A stretch of 64,000 nt of DNA from Methanomassiliicoccus luminyensis B10 (GTDB taxonomy: Archaea; Thermoplasmatota; Thermoplasmata; Methanomassiliicoccales; Methanomassiliicoccaceae), in contig NZ_CAJE01000011.1 of the NCBI RefSeq assembly GCF_000308215.1, positions 1-64,000 on the forward strand, in the 5' to 3' direction. Each line of letters opens with the position of its first letter. The first letter of the stretch is position 1. The translations under genes and the position numbers were made by a program. A model generated the notes under the pieces. That model was given only the letters and a program-made list of their open reading frames with translations. It had not been told where the DNA came from and did no database searches. Below, piece by piece: positions 57,794-64,000 of the stretch.

Positions 57794-59120
57794 TCGAAAC
57801 CTCATTAATCACGAATTTATATTTCCCTGCATGGCTTCGATCGATTGAATCTACGAATCTAAATTCTACATCCCATCCGCGGCTCCGTAATCTAATCGTT
57901 TCTTTGATGCTCTCAAGATTTGCCTCATTAAAATCGGGCTCTGTAACTAGCTTAATAATAAGTTTCTCTGAAGATGCTTGAACTATCTGAAATTCTTTGA
58001 CTTTGGGTACTTCCCAGAATATGTGGGTGAAAAATTCCCCATGAATATGCTTGCCCTCAGGAGTTACGAGCATCTCCTGTTGCCGACCAGCGACTTCTTT
58101 TAATAGGGGGTAATCCCTGCCACAGGAACAGGGCTCATCGAGCAGAGATCCTTTGTCTCCCGTGACATATCTGATGAACGGCATTGCATAGTTATGTAAG
58201 CTAGTTGCTAGTATCTGCCCCTCCCCCTGTTCAATCTGACTGCCATCGTCATCAATGACTTCCATAAGTCCCCTCTCCATATCTATGTGAAGTCCGGTAT
58301 GTTCAGAGCACTCAAATGCACTTATGCTACCATCATTCAATCCGTAATTATCATACACGTCGCAATCAAATATATCACTGATTTTCTTTCTCATGTGTGG
58401 GAAGAGCTTCTCGGACGTTGTAAATACACCTTCAGGCGCCGGGATTGAGATTTGTTTTTCCTCCAACCATCTTGCAAAGAAATAGATGGATGAAGCATAA
58501 CCTCTGATGAATCGGGGGCGGAAGGAACCGAGGATGTCTGCATATCTTTGCATTTGGGGCCCCCCCATGTCAAACGAGGACAGCATCCTAATATTTCTCG
58601 ATACTTCATGAATTTTTTTAACCAGGTGTGATTTCGTACCAACATCAAGGGAAGAGCCAGCCAGAAAAACCATCTTGTCTCCTAGTTCATAACCTCCATA
58701 CCCCCATCCGCGATAGAGTAGCGCTCCCCCCATGAAGCGGTCGAATTTAGATAGCCTATACTGCATGGGCGTACCGGTGGACCCACCAGTCGCCTGACTA
58801 TAATACTTCATCGATGAGAGTTTCGCTGGTTTGAACTCCCCCCAATGCTCTTTAATTATCTCCTTAGTTAGGATGGGTAATTTCTCAAGATCATTAATCG
58901 TTCGTATATCTCCCGGTGTGCGATTGAGACTCTTGAAAAGATTGTGGTAGTATGGAATATTTTCATAGGAAAATTTAATAAGATTCCTCAGTCGCCCTTC
59001 CTGTTCGTGCCTTAGCTCATCATATGGCTTCCATTGATCCTGAATCATTTTTTTATATGTCGGATAGAAAGACGCGTCACCACACTGATGTGCTAGTATG
59101 AAGAGTTCCTTTTGTAGCAT
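57786..59120 (-). CDS. CapK/PaaK-like adenylate-forming enzyme
   Basis: A 444-residue ANL-superfamily protein. The phosphate-binding loop is ATGGSTGTPM (about residues 108-117), then VFTTSEKLFPHMRKK, YGLNDGSISAFECSEHTGLHIDMERG and FIRYVTGDKGSL, matching phenylacetate-CoA ligase relatives. In capsule clusters such CapK proteins probably activate an acyl or aryl acid for transfer to the glycan; here no acid is known. The ATG at 59120 has GGAG seven bases upstream; the 459-codon frame uses a weaker start at 59165. It overlaps the glycosyltransferase gene. Confidence 0.87.
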   Translation of the reverse strand: MLQKELFILAHQCGDASFYPTYKKMIQDQWKPYDELRHEQEGRLRNLIKFSYENIPYYHNLFKSLNRTPGDIRTINDLEKLPILTKEIIKEHWGEFKPAKLSSMKYYSQATGGSTGTPMQYRLSKFDRFMGGALLYRGWGYGGYELGDKMVFLAGSSLDVGTKSHLVKKIHEVSRNIRMLSSFDMGGPQMQRYADILGSFRPRFIRGYASSIYFFARWLEEKQISIPAPEGVFTTSEKLFPHMRKKISDIFDCDVYDNYGLNDGSISAFECSEHTGLHIDMERGLMEVIDDDGSQIEQGEGQILATSLHNYAMPFIRYVTGDKGSLLDEPCSCGRDYPLLKEVAGRQQEMLVTPEGKHIHGEFFTHIFWEVPKVKEFQIVQASSEKLIIKLVTEPDFNEANLESIKETIRLRSRGWDVEFRFVDSIDRSHAGKYKFVINEVSNV

Positions 59121-59235
59121 GTTTATTCTCCAATTTCTTGATTCTAGGATGCGCAATCTCTCCAAATGGTTCCACCATTGTTTCTGGGATGATACGCAAA
59201 GTCCAAATCGCTATTTCCCATGAATATCTCAACCT

Positions 59236-60420
59236 CTATCTAAACCGCTCTTGCGTCTTGGGGTTGCGTATTTCATCAAGACTATTGGGGTAATTTTCGA
59301 TATACCAAATCATGAATTTGGCCACATCAATGTTCTCCTTGAATAGTTGATTCCGTCTCCGCCCCCACTCCGACTTTATGCCATCATCTCTTGCGATTTC
59401 TATGGCTTTAGTCATTGCTCCTTTGAAGTCGCAGAAATTAAACAATAGATGGTATCTTTTCTCCAGTTCAATGAAATTGCCCATGTCATGGGGGCCAACG
59501 AAGGAGTTGCATCGGACTGTTGGCGTCCCGAGAATGGCAGCCTCTGTAGCCATGGTCTGTGTGTCCGTGACCAGTAACGATGCATAGTAAAGTGCATCAT
59601 GGATTCGATTTTTTGGTATTTTGATAGTATGCTCCCGCAGTTCCGGGGGCACGCCCTTTTCGGAGGAGATAAAAACATTCCCATGTTTTTCCAGTTCCTT
59701 GACCAACGCCATCTTTATCTCGGGTGTAAAGCCTCCAACTCCCAGATCATGGAATGCGCTCAAACCATTGAATCTTAGGATGAAGTACCGCTCACCTTTG
59801 TTTATCCCAAGATCCTCGAATATAGAATCGTCCGGCGTATAGTAGTTCGGATGCAGATAGGCAAACTCTTTGATCCCATTGATGCGGATCTGCTTCTCCC
59901 CTAAATCCTCCCGGAAGTATGATGGAGTGATGAGCGTGTCTACGAATGGGTAGAAAAGACGGAACTGCAACGCATAGGATCGCAATCCGATCTTCGGTTC
60001 ATTGTCTATGAATATTACATTCGGTACGCCCAGCAACGCCGAACAATAGGCATCATAAACTCCAAAGCCTGTTATTATGTCCACTCGTTCCTTTTTCAAC
60101 AATTGTGATGCGCTGATGACGTCCCTGGGCATCGTGAGTATCTTACCGACCTTTGATTCGGGCGGCGTCGAGAAGATGCTGTGCGGAATGTCGAACTCAC
60201 GGAGCAGGTCCATTGTTTCCTGCTCCGCTCTGGCAATTATGAATGCCTGATGGCCATCTTCTAGGAGGCGTTCGTAGATATGGCGGTAGAAGTGGACCTG
60301 GGCCGGAGTATTGACGATGATCCCAACCCTTCTCATCGATTTGGTTGGGGCAAACTCGTTAGACGTGTTCGACGGTGCATGGGGCACGACGCAATCAGAT
60401 AGGCTATCGTCAGAGCTCAT
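59236..60420 (-). CDS. DUF354 family protein (GT-B-like)
   Basis: A 394-residue protein. RRVGIIVNTPAQVHFYRHIYERLLEDGHQAFIIAR (about 29-63) and IITGFGVYDAYCSALLGVP are the DUF354 signatures. The C-terminal half has VTDTQTMATEAAILGTPTVRCNSFVG, a pattern seen in GT-B sugar transferases. The activity is unproven. The first ~28 residues form a poorly conserved extension, but the ATG at 60420 overlaps the preceding stop (ATGA), so it is likely used. AT-rich. Confidence 0.88.
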   Translation of the reverse strand: MSSDDSLSDCVVPHAPSNTSNEFAPTKSMRRVGIIVNTPAQVHFYRHIYERLLEDGHQAFIIARAEQETMDLLREFDIPHSIFSTPPESKVGKILTMPRDVISASQLLKKERVDIITGFGVYDAYCSALLGVPNVIFIDNEPKIGLRSYALQFRLFYPFVDTLITPSYFREDLGEKQIRINGIKEFAYLHPNYYTPDDSIFEDLGINKGERYFILRFNGLSAFHDLGVGGFTPEIKMALVKELEKHGNVFISSEKGVPPELREHTIKIPKNRIHDALYYASLLVTDTQTMATEAAILGTPTVRCNSFVGPHDMGNFIELEKRYHLLFNFCDFKGAMTKAIEIARDDGIKSEWGRRRNQLFKENIDVAKFMIWYIENYPNSLDEIRNPKTQERFR

Positions 60421-61361
60421 GCTGTTCTTTTCCCCCCGTAGCTCCCCAAGGTCTTTAAGAAAGTCATCAGGGAATATAATGCGATGCCGAAGAGCATGAT
60501 GGTGAGGGGGGCTACAATTCCATCGAAAATAGAATAATTACTAACGTAGTTCCACAGGATCAGCCCAGCGAGCCACAAGAAGCCAGCCAGCATCATGATA
60601 TGTGCCAAGATCCTTGAAGGTCTATGCGCTCGGGATAGATATTTAATATTCATTCTCCATAAAAAGCTGGTCATCATGAAAACAAGTCCCTTAGTAATGA
60701 ACGAATAGTACCTAATTCCGGATTTCTCACTACCATATCGAGCGGGTATGGGGACGTCCACGATCCTCTGATGATATGCGTTCAACTTTACCAGCATGTC
60801 GTTCTCGAAGAGGTAACCTTTGTACATATCATCTAAAGGTAGTTTTCGAAGGGCATCGGCAGTGATGGCCGTATAGCCATTCTGCGGATCATCAACGTTC
60901 CAATTGCCTGTAACGAACTTGGTCATTATCGTCAAGATCTTATTGCCCGTCATCCGCCATTTGCTCATTCCTGACGCAGCTTCCTTCGAGTAGAGTCGGT
61001 TGCCCTTGGTATACTCCGCCTTTCCATCAATTAGGGGATCCAGGAGGCTTGGCAGGTATGCGGGGTCCATCTGGTCATCACCGGCCATTACTACGACAAT
61101 CGACATCCCCTCCTCAAGGGCCTTTTTGTGGCAATCGACTATGGCTCCCCCCACTCCCGTGTTCTTCTGATGATTTATCAGAAATATTCGATCATCGTTC
61201 TTCATATGCTCCAGGACTTTGTCCTGGGTCTTGTCAATGGAGGCGTCGTTGCAAACGTAAATCCGATCCACATAATCTGGAATTCCCGAGAGCGTTTTAA
61301 GAATAAACCCTTCTTCGTTGTGGGCAGGAACTGCTATGCCGATTTTCTTTCCCTTATACAT
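60417..61361 (-). CDS. Family-2 glycosyltransferase with C-terminal membrane pair
   Basis: A 314-residue enzyme. KIGIAVPAHNEEGFILKTL, VCNDASIDKTQDKVLEHM (nucleotide Asp) and VVVMAGDDQMDPAYLPSLL (DXD-like, about residues 86-104) match polyprenyl-phosphate sugar transferases (DPM1-like). DDPQNGYTAITADAL follows. Two C-terminal helices (about 243-262 and 268-292) anchor it. It probably charges a lipid carrier with a sugar, the first step for a membrane-linked glycan. It is translationally coupled to the DUF354 gene. Confidence 0.9.
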   Translation of the reverse strand: MYKGKKIGIAVPAHNEEGFILKTLSGIPDYVDRIYVCNDASIDKTQDKVLEHMKNDDRIFLINHQKNTGVGGAIVDCHKKALEEGMSIVVVMAGDDQMDPAYLPSLLDPLIDGKAEYTKGNRLYSKEAASGMSKWRMTGNKILTIMTKFVTGNWNVDDPQNGYTAITADALRKLPLDDMYKGYLFENDMLVKLNAYHQRIVDVPIPARYGSEKSGIRYYSFITKGLVFMMTSFLWRMNIKYLSRAHRPSRILAHIMMLAGFLWLAGLILWNYVSNYSIFDGIVAPLTIMLFGIALYSLMTFLKTLGSYGGKRTA

Positions 61362-61670
61362 TCATAGGCTCCAAGTGATTAACAAAGTAATTTAGAGGGG
61401 GGCTGTGACATGAGGTGATAGATACCTCATCTCCCACCCGATTGGGGTTTAGGATTATATTTTTTTTTGATAATGATGGAACTTACATTTAAAGCTCGTT
61501 CATTCAATGGCATTCTGAAAGCTTGCCTGTCGTTCATCATTCAACTCACCGTACAGTTTTATATCAATGACTCATCTGCGAGAATGTATTCTCGACGCAT
61601 CACTCCAAACGTCCGCATGAGAGTAAGTTTGTGACATAATTAAAATCATCTCAATCCGAATGACAAGGTA
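61362..61670. other. 309-bp gap with short inverted repeat
   Basis: ATGAGGT-GATAGAT-ACCTCAT-type hairpin at about 61410-61430, then a T-run (TATTTTTTTTTG, about 61459-61470). Its reading direction does not fit either minus-strand gene as a terminator, so its role is unclear. AT-rich with no gene. Confidence 0.4.
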
Positions 61671-62771
61671 TCATACGGGGTGGAAGATGCCATTCCCACC
61701 TGCCAGATCCAACGCATAGTCCTCAATCGCCCGGGTTATCATCACTGAGACTCCCATCATGCCGAATGGACATGATTCCGGAACGCTCACTATTGGTGGT
61801 TCCGCCAAAGCTTCGACGATCTTCTCCTCATCCAGTCCGACCAGGCGGTTCCTGCCCTCGACGAAAGTTTCCTGCCATTCGGTGTTCTCGCGCAAGGTCG
61901 CGCATCTCGTGCCAAGTATGAAGCTTTCCTTCTGCATGCCTCCCGAATCGGTCAGTACGCCTCGGGCATTGGAGATGAGCGCGATCATATCAATATAGCC
62001 CAGCGGTTCGATCGGGATCAGGTTGGCAGGCATCTTCAGATTGATATTGTTCAGAAGCTTCTTTGTCCTTGGATGTACCGGGAAGATCGTCGGCACACCC
62101 GATCTGCGGATGGCGTTCAGGACCTTGCCGAGCTTGGCTGGGTCGTTGGTATTTCCCGCCCTATGTATGGTAAGAACGAAGTACGCATGCTTCTCGATCC
62201 CGGGCATTTGCAGTACGGTAGATCTGGATCGTGCAACCTCCATCACCGAGTTCAGGGAATCGACCATGATGTCGCCCACCTGATGAACGCCCCTGTGAAT
62301 GCCCTCCTCCTCCAGATTGGCTACGGCACTTTCCGTCGGCGCGAACAACAGGTTTGAAATATGGTCCGTGAGCACTCGATTGATCTCCTCGGGCATGGTG
62401 CGGTCGTAAGAGCGCAGGCCCGCCTCTACATGCGAGATGGGAATGCCTAGCTTCGACGCTGCCAGCGCACCAGCGATCGTAGAGTTGGTGTCGCCGAACA
62501 CCACGATCATCTGCGGCTCCTCTTTGACCAGGACGTCCTCGATGGCAGCGAGCATGGCGCCGGTCTGATGTCCCTGGCTGCCGGAACCGATGCTCAGATT
62601 GTAGTCCGGCTCCGGAATGTTCAGCTCGTCGAAGAAGACCTTGGACATCTCATAATCATAGTGCTGACCAGTATGGATGATGATCTCTTCGTGGTGGCGC
62701 CTCAGCTCCTTCGAGAGAGGGGCGCACTTGATGAACTGAGGCCTGGCGCCTACGATAGATGCGATTTTCAT
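61671..62771 (-). CDS. wecB: UDP-N-acetylglucosamine 2-epimerase (copy 2)
   Basis: A 366-residue enzyme producing UDP-ManNAc for the adjacent wecC. KIASIVGARPQFIKCAPLSKEL, HTGQHYDYEMSKVFFDEL, FGDTNSTIAGALAASKL, HVEAGLRSYDRTMPEEINRVL, TIHRAGNTND and LTDSGGMQKESFILGTRCATLRENTEWQE (about 275-303) show the full active site. The ATG at 62771 follows AGGTGG; a TTG at 62789 would overlap the wecC stop. It differs in many positions from the copy at 45554, so it is a separate gene, not a recent duplicate. Confidence 0.93.
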   Translation of the reverse strand: MKIASIVGARPQFIKCAPLSKELRRHHEEIIIHTGQHYDYEMSKVFFDELNIPEPDYNLSIGSGSQGHQTGAMLAAIEDVLVKEEPQMIVVFGDTNSTIAGALAASKLGIPISHVEAGLRSYDRTMPEEINRVLTDHISNLLFAPTESAVANLEEEGIHRGVHQVGDIMVDSLNSVMEVARSRSTVLQMPGIEKHAYFVLTIHRAGNTNDPAKLGKVLNAIRRSGVPTIFPVHPRTKKLLNNINLKMPANLIPIEPLGYIDMIALISNARGVLTDSGGMQKESFILGTRCATLRENTEWQETFVEGRNRLVGLDEEKIVEALAEPPIVSVPESCPFGMMGVSVMITRAIEDYALDLAGGNGIFHPV

Positions 62772-62785
62772 TCCGACCACCTGTG

Positions 62786-64000
62786 TCAAGGACGACTGCT
62801 GCTCTTTCCCTTGCCCAATCCATAATACTTCAGTTCCCTTAGTGCAGGGTCGGTTGTGCTGATGACATTTCTGCCATCGACTATGTTCCCCGTCCTTAAT
62901 CTCTCCTTGATTGCTTTCAGATCAAGATTCTTATATTGTGTATGGTCCGTTACGATGACGACGCAGTCAGCACCCCCAATCGCCTCGTCCAGGTCATGCG
63001 TCAGGGGCATGTCCTTCATTTCCTGTACGAAAGGATCGTGGACCGCCACCTGGGCTTTCCCCAGGAAATATTTGATGATAGGTATCGACGGGGAGTGGCG
63101 AACATCATCGGAATCCTTTAGGAACGCCAGTCCAAGGATCGCGATCTTGGAATCTGCCAACTGTCGTCCCGCATCCCTCAAGGCCTGCTCTGTCAGCGAG
63201 ATCATGTGCTCTGGCATGCTCTCGTTAATCGCCCTCGCCATCGGTATCAATTTCAGCTTGGTATCGTTCAGCGACGATGCGAACAGCCACGAATCTTTAG
63301 GCAGACAATGCCCCCCGACCCCGGCCCCAGGTATGTGCATATCTCTGAACGGGCAGGTATTGACAAGCTCCCGTACCTCGAAAGCATTGACGCCCAGCTC
63401 CTCGCAGGCCAATGCCACTTCATTGGCGAACGCTATCTGCACATCCCTATAGGCGTTCTCTATGGTCTTGGTGATCTCTGCGGAGGTCAGGTCCGAGGTC
63501 ACTATCTTTGCCGAAACGATCGTGGAATATAGCTCAAGACCTTTTTGCAGGGATCTGTCATCCAAACCCCCCAGGACCCGTATGTAGTCATGAATGTTCT
63601 GGAGCAGGCGGCCGGGCATGACCCTTTCCGGGCAGTGCACGATGTAGAAGTCCGTTCCCGCTTTCATTTGCCTTCGCGACTCGATCATGGGTATGACCTG
63701 TTTCTTCATTGTCAGCGGGGGCAACGTGGACTCTATCGATACCAGCGCTCCGTTCTTTATATGGTCGCCGACGGTACCGGCCGCGCTCAGCAGAATGTCC
63801 AGCCTGGGAGCTTTAGTTAACTCGTCGATAGGCGTATCGACACACACAATGACGGCGTCCGCTTCTTCGATCGCCAACGGGTCCGTCGTAGCGGTGAGCG
63901 TCCCATTCTTCACTACCTTTGACAACAGCTCCGGCAATCCAGGTTCATCGCCCAGTATCGGACATCGGCCTTCATTTATCATTCTGACCCTGTCCGGGAT
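62786..64000 (-). CDS. wecC: UDP-N-acetyl-D-mannosaminuronate dehydrogenase-like, 5' truncated
   Basis: The frame stays open to the window edge (it reads I-P-D-R-V-R before the first Met at 63982), so the dinucleotide-binding N terminus is cut off. The rest has VIVCVDTP, LVSIESTLPP, VHCPERVMPGRLL, ENAYRDVQIAFANEVALACEELG, the catalytic Cys and Lys region GAGVGGHCLPKDSWLF (Cys about residue 230) and GLAFLKDSDDVRHSPS. Two successive oxidations yield UDP-ManNAcA. It ends with a TTGA overlap on the wecB frame. Identity to the ManNAcA subgroup is by context with wecB; UDP-GlcA-type alternatives are less likely. Confidence 0.9.
   Translation of the reverse strand: MPDRVRMINEGRCPILGDEPGLPELLSKVVKNGTLTATTDPLAIEEADAVIVCVDTPIDELTKAPRLDILLSAAGTVGDHIKNGALVSIESTLPPLTMKKQVIPMIESRRQMKAGTDFYIVHCPERVMPGRLLQNIHDYIRVLGGLDDRSLQKGLELYSTIVSAKIVTSDLTSAEITKTIENAYRDVQIAFANEVALACEELGVNAFEVRELVNTCPFRDMHIPGAGVGGHCLPKDSWLFASSLNDTKLKLIPMARAINESMPEHMISLTEQALRDAGRQLADSKIAILGLAFLKDSDDVRHSPSIPIIKYFLGKAQVAVHDPFVQEMKDMPLTHDLDEAIGGADCVVIVTDHTQYKNLDLKAIKERLRTGNIVDGRNVISTTDPALRELKYYGLGKGKSSSRP

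Overview
The window is archaeal. It encodes sn-glycerol-1-phosphate dehydrogenase (15569-16633), the committing enzyme of archaeal lipid synthesis. It also encodes a UPF0179 protein, a HisA/HisF-related zinc-ribbon protein typical of methanogens, HdrA/MvhD-type redox proteins, a standalone NikR-like regulator, and promoters with AT-rich TATA boxes in an otherwise GC-rich genome. My inference is a GC-rich methanogen-type member of the Thermoplasmatota, most likely Methanomassiliicoccales. No rRNA, tRNA or CRISPR array was recognised.

Region 1 (1-13 kb) is a surface-polysaccharide locus. It holds a 5'-truncated family-4 glycosyltransferase, a DUF1616 membrane protein, a two-helix mini-protein, a CPBP membrane protease homologue, a methyltransferase, a family-2 glycosyltransferase, a large secreted protein, a second family-4 glycosyltransferase, a PIG-L type deacetylase and a GNAT/FemAB-like acyltransferase. 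purC follows, then a secreted polysaccharide deacetylase. The leader of the large secreted-protein gene can fold into a string of strong hairpins (7298-7466), the best candidate for a new structured RNA here.

Region 2 (13-24 kb) opens with an AT-rich AbiE-like type IV toxin-antitoxin operon with two direct-repeated dyads at its promoter. A minus-strand housekeeping operon follows (sugar isomerase-like protein, egsA, UPF0179, PH-domain membrane protein). Then come an orphan sensor kinase, a flavoprotein, a NikR-like repressor under a palindrome, a Zn/Cd-type P-type ATPase and a PrsW-like membrane protease.

Region 3 (24-40 kb) alternates core and acquired genes. Core genes include the HisA/HisF-related protein, an RmlD-like reductase, a stress group (Hsp20-like, encapsulin-type ferritin-like protein, desulfoferrodoxin), an ABC exporter pair, an FAD-less HdrA-MvhD fusion and an MvhD-like protein. 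Among them sit AT-rich accessory genes: a frameshifted DUF3800 gene, an NmrA-like reductase, a second DUF3800 gene, a GHKL ATPase/DUF4325 pair, and an AAA ATPase whose promoter carries three 18-bp palindromes.

Region 4 (40-48.7 kb) has an ActP-like Na+/solute symporter with a UspA-DUF485 fusion protein, a cysteine-free OsmC homologue, a NifX/NifB-like cofactor protein, small membrane proteins, an SGNH hydrolase, a UDP-GlcNAc 2-epimerase and an Mrp/NBP35 ATPase.

Region 5 (48.7-64 kb) is a second surface-glycan locus, strikingly AT-rich from about 50 to 59 kb. It has a second DUF1616/CPBP/mini-protein module, a flippase, a degenerate IS4/IS1634-type insertion that seems to have cut off a gene, a polytopic membrane protein, a family-4 glycosyltransferase, a CapK/PaaK-like adenylating enzyme, a DUF354 protein, a family-2 glycosyltransferase, and wecB-wecC for UDP-ManNAc and UDP-ManNAcA. 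Regions 1 and 5 together suggest assembly of a ManNAcA-containing surface polysaccharide or protein-linked glycan. That role is inferred from gene families.
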